Positions 12,862 to 27,800 of a stretch of 64,000 nucleotides of DNA are shown one piece after another. The translations under genes and the position numbers were made by a program. The notes below the pieces were generated by a model. That model was not told the DNA's origin. It saw nothing but the letters and a program-made list of their open reading frames with translations, and did no database searches. This DNA comes from Plutella xylostella (lineage: Eukaryota > Arthropoda > Insecta > Lepidoptera > Plutellidae). Location: the NCBI RefSeq assembly GCF_932276165.1, contig NC_063988.1:9300001-9364000 (forward strand), in the 5' to 3' direction. Within the stretch, counting starts at the first letter, position 1, and the number at the start of each line of letters is the position of its first letter.

Positions 12862-15800
12862 TACTCTTTCACGACAAAACTACTGAACGGATTTGAATGA
12901 AATTTGGTATACATATGGTATTGACCCTGGGAAAGAACATAGGCTACTTTTTATCCCGGAATTCCCACGGGAAAACTTTTTTAGGCGAAGCGTAGCTCGC
13001 GGGGACAGCTAGTTGGTTATAACTTGGCAAATACTAAGTTTACTATTTAGAAAGTTGTACCCCAATAAAATTTCGACAAAATTATAGCCCTTAAAGGCAT
13101 TATTTAGTGAGCGAAATGACGGCCATAGTTAGCAAAAGTATTTCAGTTTCGTTAACTTTTCGACTCATAATGTCATCGAAAATACTTAAAAAAGTAATAA
13201 ATTTTTGAACAACACTTGCCTTTGAATTTTAGATCATAAACTTTTGCTTAGGAATAATTATTAGTTTTTAAAAGCAGGTTAAGACGACTAACACAGATTT
13301 AGCGACCAAAGTTTGCGAATTTTCAAAACTTCCTGTAAAGAAGGCGGCGTAATAAAATATTTATAAACTTTGACGTACTCATCATTCCAAAGTTGCCTCG
13401 TTATAATCTTAAAGATTGAAGTGTGCTAAATAGATATAACATAGATATACGATTTATGACCAGCTGGGTATAAAGCTCATAGGTGCGTATCACAGTCATG
13501 AGGTAATATAACCTTTTATTTTACTTGGAAAATTCACAAAAAGAAATCTCACTTGTATAACATACTAAACAGAAGATGCATACTCTTTTATGGGATTCCT
13601 AAGGTCAATTATGTACAATAAATGTCCCATATAACGTGTGACCTTTTTAAGGATGTGTTAGGCGCACTCATCCTGAGAGGACTCACCCTGTATATTCAGA
13701 AGACTCAATGAATAAAAAAACCAGCTCAATGAATAATCGAAGATAATAATTCAAAGCTTCCCCATTATAACAATAACTCGACAGCCGAACTCGAAGCGAG
13801 GCGTATAAAATATTCAGCCTCTTGTAAAAATTAGTCAATACTCCGGCTGGTCCCAATTTGGACCCGAGCTTGGACCCGGTAAAAATCTCGGTAATAAACT
13901 CTGGATGCAAATGGGCGCATAAATATTCACCGTCGCGGCGTCCGTCATCGCCGCTTCGTTTCGATATCGGTTTTAATGGGCCGAAACGGCTGCGGCCCGA
14001 CTCGCACGGTTTCAATTTCACCCGCTTTAATTTAACTAGTAGCTGTGCCAGTGGTCGAAATATGGTTGCCGTATTTTGAAGTTTATGCAGTTGTTGATGT
14101 TGGCTGGTTGGTTGAAATCGAAGCCCAATGAAATATTTTATGTGCTACCAGTTGAAGGGTTAAGCAGGTACCGTAATGTATTAGTTACAGTTTGTTAATT
14201 TACACTCACGGGCAATGAAAAGATTCCACTGAAGTACATTTAACAGAGCATCGGGATATTACTAACTTATAAAATAATAATTAAAAAAATTAAAAAACCG
14301 ACTTCAAAAAACCACTAAAATGTAAGAAATAATTTAAGGTTTACACAAATTCTACTCGTATGAGACAGTACAAATATACCTAAGCAGGAACTGTTCTTTT
14401 TTGATGTTGGTGCGGTGACAAAGTAATCTGAAGAAATATGGCACCAACTTCAAAAAAGAACAGTTCCTGCTTAGGTATATTTGTACTGTCTCATACGAGT
14501 AGAATTTGTGTAAACCTTAAATTATTTCTTACATTTTAGTGGTTTTTTGAAGTCGGTTTTTTAATTTTTTTAATTATTATTTTATTTAATAGTTTTTAGT
14601 TTATTTGTTATAATTTTCAATCAAAAGTAAGGTGCAAATGATAAAAAGTCCTACTAATCAATACGAATCATTCAAGCCTAAACACGAAGTAGTTGCTATA
14701 TACCGTTGAGGAGTTCCCCTGACTGCCGTCCGTTTCCATCATCAGATCAGCTCAAGGTCACCATCATATTTTTTTGTTATAAGAACTATATTTACGTTCT
14801 TAATTTCATTAGAATCGGTTAATATGTGCCCAAAATGGAAATTCATACCCTGTTTTTACCCCTTTACCCACCCTTGGGGGTGAGATAAAATTCTGAAAAA
14901 AAAATGGGACCACCTGGGAGCTCAACCCAATACAACAAAAAAAGAATTTTCAAAATCGGTTCATAAACGGCGGAGTAATCGGTGAACATACATAAAAAAA
15001 AATATAAAAAAAAAAAAAAAGATCCCGACGAATTGAGAACCTCCTCCTTTTTTTGAAGTCGGTTAAAAACAGCAATATTTTAGGCATAGATTGGGAACCA
15101 GTTGGTAATCTGCAAGACCTGGATTATGCAGATGATCTATGTCTCCTGAGCAACCATCAATCTGACATTCAGAACAGGCTAGACGTGCTTAAATCGGAGT
15201 CTGCCAAAGCTGGCCTAAAAATTAATGTCGGAAAGACCAAATACCTAAGAACCGGCGACCACGTAGATAACGCGATTCTCGTAGGAACCGAAGAAGTGGA
15301 GATGGTATCACGGTTAACTTACCTAGGTAGCGTTGTGGCAGGCGATGGTGGCACTGATTTAGATGTCAGCTCCCGTATCGACAAGGCTAAAGGCACATTT
15401 GCGTGTCTGCGCTCCGTATGGCAGTCAAAACACCTCTCTCGTAGAGTGAAACTCAAAATATTCAACACCAACGTGAAATTTGTACTGCTATACGGATGCG
15501 AAACCTGGAAGACTACGAAGACCCTAACACAGAAGCTTCAAGTATTCATCAACCGCTGCCTCCGACAGATCCTGAAGATCTTCTGGCCCAACACGATATC
15601 GAATGTAGACCTCTGGAAGAGATGCCACGAAGATCCTATTGGTTTGCAAATAAAACGGCGCAAATGGAGTTGGATCGGCCATACCCTGCGTAGAGACCAA
15701 AATCACATTCCAAGACAGGCTCTTGTCTGGAATCCGCAAGCGTAAGCGAGGCCGCCCTAAACAAACATGGCGCCGTTCAATCGATGCGGAGATGCAGGAC

Positions 15801-18800
15801 GCGGAGATGACGTGGTCCGAGGTGAAGCTCGCTGCCGTCGACAGACAGAGATGGAGAACCGTTGTGTCTGCCCTTTGCCCCACGGGGGACCCCCCCGGGG
15901 GCCATAGGACGCCAAGAAGAAGAAGAAGTGATGTTTTGCATATTATTCTCCAGAGACAAGTCAGAACTGTGTCGGCCGCGGCCGCACCCGGCTAGATTCA
16001 ATTGTCATTCCGGCGCAGATTGCGCGGATGCTAGATTTGCTTTTGAAATGGGACATTTACCATCGACAGTTGTATCAATTACGTGACTAGCAGGTATTGC
16101 TGAATCCATCTTTCGAGCTTATAAGTCGAGGAGGTTGGTCTCTACATTTTTTTAAAATTATTTCTGTCGGACAGTTTATCTGTCAAATCAAATAAATCAA
16201 ATCAAATATATTTATTGCAATAAATAACATGTTGCAGTAAGATGTTACACAGCACATTATGGACACAATGTCATTTTACCCATGTCTGTTCTCTGATTGA
16301 TTTATATTTTTTAATACTTTAAATAATAACGATAGGGTAAATCGTGGTATAACTGGCATGTGTCAGTAACTGGCACTTTGACTATAAAACTAAATATATT
16401 AAGCTTTTGGATATAGTAAGACCATCTTTGATGTGTTTACAGCAATCTCCAATTATTCATTGATATTATAGTTTAATTTTACGGCGCTAGGTGGGTATTT
16501 TCCGGCGCTGGAAATTATCTCAGTCAAAGCGGCGAAGATCGCCAAAAAAATGCTCGTGCGTTAAGTTTTTTTTAAGGAGACACCAAAATTTGTATGGCCT
16601 GTTTTCGCGAAAATAAATAAGTTTTTGATAGTGTGACAATACCAAGGAAGTAGGGGAAGGTCTAAACAATATCATAATAGCCCGATTCACTGTGATTTTA
16701 GTTGCTTTTGAGTTATATTTGAGGGTGCTAGTTACTGAAATGTAATTTATATCTTCACTTAGTAACTGGCACCCCCCTGCCAGTTACTAATATTTTGGGT
16801 TTTGTGATTTTAAGCTATTTTATACCTTCTATCAACAGAAAATACGATTTAAAGTGCACTGTTAAAACCCCCAGTGTCTAGGCAGCTTTGTTTCAATAAC
16901 TGGCACGGGGCTGCCAGTTACTAATCTGCATACATTTTTTTACGCACCAATAACTGGCACTTACTGGTGCGGTAAACATTTCTTTCATGTTTCTTTTCAG
17001 AAAAATTACTAAAATCAAGGCAATCTACAGTAGTCTGTAATTGTCCACTGCTGGACCTCTCACCAGCAGTGACACTGCACTCTGTTCTCGACCTTCCTCA
17101 TCCAGCCACTACCGGTCAGCTTTATAAGGTCGTTGGTCCAGCTGGCCCGAAGGTATCCGCCGCTACCCTTGCCTGTTCGTGGTTTCCACTCTAGAGCGCG
17201 TTGGCCCCACTGGTCATCGGTTCTTCGGCAGCTATGGCCTGCTTAATGCGACTTGAGCTATATCGGTTACTCAAGTTCTCTTACGGATAACCTTATTTCT
17301 GATATGGTCCTTCAAAGAACCACCAATCCTTCCAATGCCCGCTGATCGATTTTGAATCGGTGGACCAGTCCAACCGTCAGTGTCCACGTCTATGATCCAT
17401 ACGTCATCACCAGTAAGACGCATTGACTGAAGACCTTTGCCTTCAGGCATTTATGTGAAAATTTGCCAAATCTTCCCTTATGCAGTCCAATCCAGTAATA
17501 CATATTTTGTTTTATGCACCTTACAGCTTCGTTTTCGAAGTTCCTTCTGCCTAGTCGAATAGACTGTCCAAGGTAGACATAATATACTGTTGCTGCATTA
17601 AGGCCGCTATGCATGTTACAACGAGGGAATTCCAGAACTGCCCAGGTCTAAATGGAATCAAAGGCTTTCTTATAGTCCTTGAAGAACTTGATAGAAACAT
17701 GGTTCGTGATGACCTTATAAAACTGCTTGAAAACGTGACTTATAAACAAAATTGGTTGAAGAGCTTCTGAAGCTGTTCGAGGATAGTAATAGCTTTCAGA
17801 AGAGCTGTACTCATTCTGTCTTTACCCAGAGCATGTGAAGCTGAAAGCCGTAAAAACCTTCAATTTCCGCAAGAAATTTCAGCTTAGAGGCAACTATACT
17901 ACCGTCAGCAGTCTTCAACTTAGCCAGGTCACTTCTCCCAAGCTGCTGAATGAATACATCAAGGTCCACAAGCATTTGCTTTCTCCATTTCCGTTTCCAA
18001 ATCCAAGGGTTTCTCGATTTGTTGCATTCATATGGACCCACGATTCGTCGCATACTTGTACTGTCATTTTGTCGTAGAAGTCGACCATTACAACGGTGAT
18101 TTTGAGTCTTACCGGTACATAACCTAGACAGGTAATTGTACATTACCTAATATCAAATATATTATTGATTTTAGAGTACTTATTGACCTAATTGCATGAT
18201 TTTTTAAAAGGTGCCAGTTACTGAAACATCATGTGACAGTTACTAATTTTTACTGCCAGTTACTAGGTTTTTTGGGGGTAGTGGATATAAACTTCATTAA
18301 AATCGAATATTAATCATATATCTTTACCATTTATGCCTATAATTGTTCGTCATCTTATTGCCAGTAATTCAAGCCTACCAGTGCTTAAATCAGGCCAATA
18401 CTTTATTTTTAATATATTTTTTTGTGTTGCCAGTCGCTTAAACTGCCAGTTACTAGTACTTTTACCCTACCCTTGTTTACCTGCCTGACCTAACAGTCAG
18501 CAAAATTACACACAACAAGCTAATAAATTTCACAAACAAACTAAAATATAGGTCAAAGATAAGTCACGCAAACATATCGTCCAGAAATGCAACTGCTCCG
18601 CTTAAATCTAGTTAACACAGCGACTGCCAACAATTCAATCGGACGGCATCGAATGAGCTTAAATCCTCCGCCAAATCGAGCCTAAAGAATCGATTCACCG
18701 ATGGAACGGTGCCCAGCAACGCCCTCTATCTGTCAAGCGCAAAATTTATAGTTCTGAAAGATCGCCGCCGGCGAAGATGAATCTGGAAGGGATGAATGCT

Positions 18801-21800
18801 TTAAATAATGGATGGTGGACGGTGTTCAGCGGTGGAGGACGTTGTTAGTTCAGTGGTCTATTAAAAATACCTTTATTGTGAGCCAATAAAATGAGATTAT
18901 ACCAATAACAAAGAAAAAATATAATTTTTAAATATTCACTAAACTTGTGCGAATAGCACGTCATGTGCTATACATAACACGTCAAACATAGCGTTAATCT
19001 TATAGTGAGGCTTCATTCGCCAGCAACATGTCAATTTGCGCGCCCGCGCTAATCGCAGTGACAAAGAACACGATTACCCGTCATGCTTGGCAGAGAACTC
19101 GGGCCCGTGTCGCTTCTGTACTTATTCTATCATTGTCAACGTCTAACTCGGCCGCTATGTCTATCTCTTTCCATCACGCTAATCGGCGCGATAAATAGTC
19201 GGATCGCGAATCGATTTATGAATATCGAATCGGTTGTCGATGCATTAATCGAGTTGAGTTCGCGGTTTGGTGGTTCGGCGTTTAGAGCGGCCTAACTCGT
19301 GTGATGAGTTTTTAGGCGATGCTGAGATAATTGCATTATTACGGATTATTATAATAAGTACATTATGTCCGTGAATTTTTATGAGAGTTAATAATTAATA
19401 TTGTGCAATATATGTTTTTCATCTTTTGTAATTGATAATACAGTATAGAGATAGATATATCTAGAAAATACTAGTACTTGCAATTTTAGTAAGTTATTAT
19501 AAAAAAAACCGTGTCTAATAATATTATACTTATTGTCCACATAACACTCTGTTTCCTGCATAACACACATAAAAAGCAACATTCAAAACGGTCGGTAAAC
19601 ACCGCCCTAACTGTATCAGCGAGTCAATAACACGACATCAACAAATACTAGAAATGGCTGCGAATGGGAGATTTTCTTTTGACGTTTAAAATTTCCAAAA
19701 TCGACCAATAGATGGCATCCGGCTTTCGTTTTTTATGAGCTGCACTCTTCTGAGGGGACGGAAGATATCATAAATGGTATAAAACTGTCTTAAACTAGTT
19801 AACACTTAATACTATGCATAATATAACAGCTAGTTATTACATATGATTGAATTCACATCCATTGGGTTTCTGTATTGGCTGAAAGAACTGGCATCCATGC
19901 CAGCTAAAAAAAAATGCAGTGCTGTTGAGTATGAAGTTTTATTAGCGCCATCTATAATCAGTTTTTTTCTATGGTTGAAAATCTCCCATTCTCCCTTGAA
20001 CTCCGAAGAACAAACAGTCGCCTGCATTATTTACCTTATCAACCTTCCGACTTCATAGGAAATTGACTTTTATTACCGTCAGCATTTGGTTGATAATTGA
20101 TGGTTGGTGACAAATGGGGTTTTACGAATGTAGCCTGTGATTGGGTTTGTTTGTGGAAGCGATTGAATGTGCGTTAGAATTGTGTGTTTGCTATTGTTTT
20201 TTACGGAACCGCAACAAATATTTAAAAGCATGGCAAATAATTTATATTGTTGACGTATGGCTGATTTTTCAATTGTCAGATAAATGTTATCTGAGGAATA
20301 AAATTGTTGCTGTCACTGTCTAACACAAAGACTCAGTCGCGACAGCATCATAATTATTCCAAAGATAACTTTTATCTGAGTATTGAAAAATCAGCCCTTA
20401 ATTTACAAGTACAATCTTATTTTGCTAAAAGTTATGATTTGAAATAAGATGCAATAATTTTCTACGTACCTTTATATACGTTGATGCAACAAAATAAATA
20501 TTTATTATCATGTTAAGAGTCGCAAAAATATTATGTTGTAGTACGATTTATTGCAAAAAAAATCAAAGATAAGATTTTCCGAGCAAAAAATATAACCATC
20601 AAAATCAATCAAACCTTTTTTACCGAATTCGAACAAAGAAGGAGGTTCGTTTTATACATAATTTAATGTTTGAAAACTTTTCAATTTTGTTCACCTGTAC
20701 AATTCTTTACACCGATTACTTCAATGTTGGACTTAATAAGCAAGTAGTGAGGATTTAAATCACGATGCTACTCGTATGTAGGCCCATTGGCCGTTGTCGT
20801 CGGCTCTCGTACTATTGGGTCTTCTGATTTATGTGTTCGTTTGTCACTACTTCCCAACTTTAAATATAGAGATGTACGGTCCCGGCTCCACATTGCCTGT
20901 AGATATTTCTTCTGTAAAGGGTGGTGGAAAAGTTTTATACTAAGCCGTGACTCATATATCAATCTACAGAACGATATTTACAAAAAAAAACTAATTTGCA
21001 AAAAAATTTATAAATAATACACATAATATTTATATTGACCATTTTATTTTATTGGAGAAATCTTCTCAAAGCCCTTTGTCCCTGCTGAGGGACGTCAGGA
21101 TGGACGTATGTATGTATGTATTTTATTAAGAATGGCACTCAAATTCATCCTCTTTTGGCTTTATAATACCACATTCGCAAAAAACTGTAGAGCTGAAATT
21201 CAGCTTTTCCCATTGGTCGTTCCAGCCACATCCACTTCTCCCGAGGTTTCCTCGATAGTTCTCGGTGCTCGCAGTCAGCGCTGTTCGGCCATTAGAGGGA
21301 GATAGTGCATGATGCATCGCGTGTCGGTTAGAGAGAGATGTACAGTGGACTCCAAGTGTCTGTGCTTTAGAGTTATTACTGGTAAAAATAAAAAATATCA
21401 CCGGTTAATTGTTCGATTGATGTTTCCTGAATGTATATATATTTATGGAGTCGACTGTACATGGTATAGTAAAGTATAGATTAGATCAGACAAAACTAGT
21501 CATTTTGACAAACATTTACTCTTTTTATGTACAGCTGCGGAAGCGGTATTAAATATTACACAAAAGTTGCAGCTATGTGTACCCTGGGTAGTTTTTTTTC
21601 CAATTTTCAAATGTTGAATATAAATAGAAATGGTATCATTTATTTGTGAAACATAGGTTTTACAGGTTGGTAGGCTTATAATAAGTACGCTATGTTCTTT
21701 CCTATAATGGGCGTACAAATTTTAAGTTTTTAAACATAGTCAGTATTAAAAAGTAGAAATATTCATCATAAGTTTCAGCTTACAGTACTCGTTCGTTAGG

Positions 21801-24800
21801 GAGCACCTGTATCCGTCGTCGATTAGAAAGAGATAGCACGTGTAAGCGCGACCGCAGCCACTGATTGGGCCCTCATTCGGAAATTCCTCGTGTGAGCGCG
21901 GTTTTGAGGGGTTAATCTAGATTGGCAAAATAGTATTATTAAAATTTATTATATCCTAAAAACATATAAAATTTCTAAAAACACAGTTGGTTCTCTGTGC
22001 AATGCAGTCTAATTATAATTAATTCGTTTTATACACTTTGACCTGAGTAGAATTGTAAAATAATCAATTCAATATCGTTTCCGAAATAATTAACAGAACG
22101 ACCGACGTACACGAAGTGATACTACATTTAATGTATTTAATATTCCGATTCCGGTCTTACCATTTGAGGTACGAAACCCTAAAAAAGTACTTAGGTCGGA
22201 TCTAAAATCCATTAATTGAATTCAGTAGGCACATATCCGCAGCTCGGATTGTGATGTAATTGTAAAACGTATTCTAAATCATGGCCCCTATTCAATAGGA
22301 TTTGTAAATGACCGATTGGAATTTTATCCTCTCGTCAATGAAAGGGAAAACATTTTGAATTTGAACCCTTTCATTCAGATTACTGTGCATTTGAAAATGA
22401 ATAAAGCCTTTGGATTTAATTAACACGGTTTTATCTACAACTATCATTAATTTTCTAATTTAAAAGATCTAGTTTTCTGTGTTTAGGGATAAAAATTTTA
22501 GACTATGCAGCAGGCCTACGCTGCCTACGTCGTAGCGGCTACGAAATATGCTACGAACTTCGTAGCAAGTCTACGAAGATTTCGTTGCATGTTAGATAAT
22601 ACCTACTTTAAAAAAAGTATTCCTCACGATTTATTTAATTCTTTGTTTTACTAACACAAATAAGTAACCCAAAATGTTCCAATCTGTACATAGAAATAAA
22701 CCCTAACATTTCAGTTTCAGAAATCCTTATTTCCGTTGGGTAAAATGAAAATATCGCAGCTCAAAAGCCAGAAGTAATTTGCAACGACATCCCCCCCATG
22801 TCACGACAGAAAAGGGGCAAATTAAAGAATTGTACATGCTAATCTGAACAGGCATTAACGTGATATATTACTTCGCTAAAGAACTGTTCACACAGTACGG
22901 TGTTTTACATTCAGCCAGTAATTCTGATGTCAATTATGAAAAAATACATTTATAAGATTTTGTAGGAATAATTGTGAAGGTAAGTTATCCAGTTAGAACG
23001 GACTCTTGGTTTAGCAGGTGCTTAGTTATGTCACGAAAGAAACTTCCGTTTCTAAATTATTACTAGTAGGTATACCGGATGGTAATATTATTAAGGTTAG
23101 TACCCAAAACGGCGACATTTAATATTTTATTCAACCTCTTAATCTGTAGACGTCTCAGAATACAGTTCCATTAGAATACCCTTTTAGATTTTTATGTATT
23201 TGGTCCGGGAATAATCGGATGCCGTGCTACCGGACCAGTGGACAAGGGGCCTAATAATCACAGCCTAGTCGAGGCCTGTTATGCTAATAACACGTTGATT
23301 TGTGGCGACCACCCTGTGGTTAAATCTTAACTTTTTTATTTCTCATTTTACAAATGGCCATAATCACCTACTAGCCCATTTAGATGCAATGGGCTTGTGA
23401 AAATTAATTTATCATACGTTTCTTTAGACTGTATTAAGATGTGAATAAAGTCAAATTTATGTAAAACAAGTTCATTCAAGTTGTTAAAGTTTAACATAAA
23501 TTCGCGAATGATTGGGCTAAAATTGCACAGGATCTAAGTGGGTGGGAGAAAAAAAGGAGAGGTTTACCCAGCAATTGGAAATAATTAATAAGTTATTAAA
23601 ACTATAAGTAGGTATTTTTATCCATAAATTCACGAGTTTAAGGCCTTGTTTCACAGTGTCTGGTTAGTAGCTACCTGTGAGATAAAATAAATGCTGTCAC
23701 TGTCAAAAAAATAATAACTTAGGGCCAGTTTTTTGATCCCTAGTTAACTCAACCATTGGTCAAAAATGGCAACCATTAGTTAAAAACCATCAAAATTCGT
23801 ATGCAGCTGTCATGCTTGAGATGTGACTAATGGTTAAAGTTGACCACGGATCAAAAAACTGGTCCTAAGAGTGACAGCATGTATTTTATCTTACAGGTTT
23901 TAACCAGACATTTTGAAACAGGGGCTAAGTACAATAATAGCGATGTATTTAGTATTTGGCACACGTAGTCTCTGTTGTTAGGAGCTTTCAATTAAAATTT
24001 GCCGTTTAAAGCTAATAGTTGAGAGTTGAAGCCGAGACGGCGCGCCGCATACGAACACCGCTCCAGTTTGTCACAATCGGAATACTCCGGGACAAAACTG
24101 AACATCCTGTATAGCCTGAATAACCTAACCAAAAACCCCCGACATTCAGCACTAAAAGTCGCGTAACTTTTGAATGGCTATGTTGATTTTGATAAATTAT
24201 GGCTACGAACACTCGGTGTAACATAACCTATGATCCAAAAAAAACTAATTGATAACCGGTTCATATGTTTGGGAGCTACGCTACCATATATAGACACATA
24301 CACACTCCCTTCGTTTTCGTTGGGGGTTAAAAAGCATAGTTGGACAACGGTAAATTTGCAACGGATTAAAGATAGGCTTATGTAAGTCGGTCCAAGTTGT
24401 CGGTGTCAGAAATTGCAAAGAATAAATTATTGTGGCCTAAAACTTTAGTTAGCAATTGTGTTTATAATAAAGTGTCGAGTAACGCTAGTTATAGGATTAA
24501 AAAAAAACACGATAATATTCCCGAACCGGCTATGATTATGCTGTGTGATTTTGATATAAAGTGTTTATTTGCATTGAGCTTTTGGCATAATAGGAACGCA
24601 GTTTGGTACTATGCATATAATATAATAATATGTTAGTAAAACAATCCCACCCAAGCTTGCAGCGTTGTCGGTATAACACGTTTCTTAAGAACCTAGGTTC
24701 TAAAAACTCATTCACCATGATTCAAAACCAAAATAAGCGCGGAAATAAAATCACCGTACATTGGCTGGCCGGCGCGTGCCAAATTCTATGCAAATATATC

Positions 24801-27800
24801 CACATAACCTTGCGAAACGCCATAATTAATGTGCCCAATTTCTTCAGGAATTCCTTCCTTGGATTTTAGTGGGTAGTTTAGGAAATGGGGTTAGTTCAGG
24901 TCACAGATTAGATACTAGATATTGCTAGAACGAGCGGAGGTTGGGTGAGGCTCAAATTTGCCGCTCCGCGGGTGTGCTATTGTTTCTTGTATGTACAGGC
25001 TTCTTGTTATGAATATATTCTATGGAAAACATAGCTATGCTTGTGACTTTTATGCAAGATGGGATAAAGAAGGTCTTTAACCGACTTCAATAAAAGGGGG
25101 AGGTTCTCAATTCGTTAATGCCAATATCAACCCCAAGGATTTGACACACTGCTATTCAAACAAAAGACTCTCCCCAAAATGAAAAACTCCCAGCGGCATA
25201 TTTAGCCAGCGGCTGTAAAACTAAAGGGCCCAAAACCATGGCCGGAATAATAATTTTATAAAAAAACATGAAATTTTCAAAATCAGAACGCCGACGGGCG
25301 CTCGCCGTTTATTTGACAAATCACCAATGGAAGTGAGTCCTCTTTATGGCGCCTATTTGTCCGTTTTGCCGAGATTAAAAAGAGCCACCAGCCGTAATTC
25401 CTGCTTTAACATGTCCGGCGTAATTTCATTTATTGTCTGTGCAACGCTTTATTATTAAAACCTACAAGCACCTAGCGCTTTTTTGGTTGATCACGGCATT
25501 TGTGCTTTTTTCAACGGCGCGTTGGCATAATAGTTATTGTGTTATTAATGTTTTTGGCTCGTATAAAGACGGTTTTTCGTTTCTGTTAAAGCTTTATATG
25601 AGCAATGAACTATGTTTATCTTATCTAGCTTTAATGTTATACGAGGCTATATATTTACATACTGTACAATGGGTATAATCAAAAACAGAAATACTTAACT
25701 AGTTCAGAACAGCAATAGAAGCTGAATTTGAATATTCGTAGATGAATCAAACATCAATAACATTGGGGTTTATCGCGTCTCCATCGGTGATGTACGGTAT
25801 CCATTAACTGGTAGAAACGGTAACATTATTTCATTGGTTCTGGACCTTAAGCTAGCTCGCATAGAGTTGATAATATTTTGTTAAAACGAAACATCGCTGA
25901 GCCAAGCAATTAGAAGAACCACAATCATCGCAACATTATTGCATGATCGGCAAATACCAACAAATCAAAACTTGGGCATTTTCACCCACTTTTTGGCGAC
26001 CAGAATCCTGACCCCCGAGCTCGACGCATGCCAGCCAAATTTATGGCACCATTCCGTTCTTTTGTAGCTTCATTAGGGGCCAAATTACGCTGGTCGGTTT
26101 AAAATCCCAGAATTAATGGCAAAGGCAAACGATAAAGAGTTGAAACGTTCGAAAGTTGTAAAATAGTAAATAAATATCTCAATCTGTATGTAAAGACTAA
26201 TGTTAGTCAGACACGAACGGTTTTGAGCGCTTCGGTGTTCGATGTTGTTTACGAACGCAAAAATTGAAGATTAAATATTGGAAAGTAAGTCTTAGGGCGC
26301 GATTCATTGAAGGCCAGTAGGGAAGATACGGCATTATTTTGTTGTTAGTATGTATGTATTAGCTTAGTTTTTTTGAGCAGGATATAATATAAGCCGACGG
26401 TCGGTGTATAGGAAAACAGTTCATTAATTTTGAGCATCTTTTAAAACTATGTATAGAAAATCAAAATGGATAAATTTATACCACACCGTTTTTTGTCTGT
26501 AGCAAAGATGCTGCTAGCCTTTTGTCCTGTATTACTTCCTCCGTTTTCTCTAAACAGATGGCAGACAGGGTATCTACACCCACAAATAACAACAAATAAA
26601 TCGTAACGTGTCAATGGTGACAAAAGAAGTGTTTGACAAAGGCAATATTTCGCGCCGAAACGTCAGTATCACGGCCGATATTTTGCAACGAGGAAAAAAA
26701 CAAAACATTCCACGTTCAATTGATGACGTTTTTGCGATTCATAAATCGAGTTTTCGACGCATAAATCTCAGCTGATCGATGTTAGTTGCGATTTGTTTTT
26801 TTTCTGTACCTACACTAGTTTCTAGCTCTTTAGTGCCTAGCTTGTTTTGATTGGAGTTAATTGTATTTACTAATGAATTGCTATAACAAAGATAAGACTA
26901 AAAATTAAAATATCGAAAATAATATTTACCCCTTATTCATAGAAAAGTTTTAGGTCGTTTTAGATACTGAATTGTTTTGTCGCGCTCTGTCAAAGAATAG
27001 ATTTTGCTATTAATAAGGGGGTTAGTTTTTAATACGGCTACCAACACAGTGGTAAAGACAACAACACTCTTCTTCACAATAAAAACTTCAAAACCCCACT
27101 GAGCTCCAACACTCCTTATTCGGAGGCCGCAATGTTCCTAACCTCTCTAAACTCCAACATTCCTTATTCGCAGACCGAAGAGCGGCTCGATGCTGCTCTA
27201 CAGTCGCAAGAAGGTGCGCTACCGGCGCGACGGCTACTGCTGGAAGAAGAGAAAGGACGGGAAGACCACCAGGGAGGACCACATGAAGCTGAAGGTGCAG
27301 GGGACTGAGGTAGGTGGAGAATGTGACGTATTGTTGGGGATGGAAGATGAAGTTTTCTGTAAGATGTTTTGTGTGAGTGGATAACTTGGCAAGAGGGTAG
27401 TGTGAGCGTAGATTGTTCGTATATTTCTCTATTAGATAGGAACCAGTGAAAATAATAAGAATCTTAAGATTCAAGGGGTTGATATGATGGGCATACGTAT
27501 ATATATATATAATTATAAATATTTTTTTTTTCATGCACATTACCATTTAATTTACATACGAAAATAAAAACAATTTCATAAATTTCATGTACGGTGGCCT
27601 GCGCCTAAAAGTATACAGGCGGAGTTTTTAAAATAGCGATCTCAAGCTCACATGCTGCTCAAACACATCCACATAAACACCACTGCTACACACATCACAC
27701 ACAACACGTCCCCGGATTTATAACAGATGTAGCGTCCCTTCATCATCAGGGATCGCTATTTTAAAAACTCCGCCTGTATACTTTTAGGCGCAGGCCACCG

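Larger units (their letters stand above)
10132..27173 (+). other. Camta: Camta intron 1 (17.0 kb)
   Basis: Begins gtaagt and ends ttcgcag. No host exon is seen within it. It contains the elements listed separately plus stretches of higher complexity and GC content with no repeat signature (about 13790-14050, 18580-19290, 24750-25430, 25920-26120 and 26610-26790), which could be conserved non-coding DNA. Long first introns of transcription-factor genes often carry enhancers; that is inference only. Confidence 0.85.

Noticed and set aside
13683..14021. 112-codon minus-strand frame
   Set aside because: No recognisable similarity, lies in a GC-balanced intron block where stops are rarer; no splice or start context.
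19650..20005. Possible MITE (atgggagattttc ... gaaaatctcccat)
   Set aside because: Only 13-14 bp pair at the ends and the rest does not; could be chance or a very old element.
27088..27546. 152-codon open frame on the minus strand
   Set aside because: It is antisense to Camta exon B and its flanks; the sense strand carries the conserved CG-1 protein.
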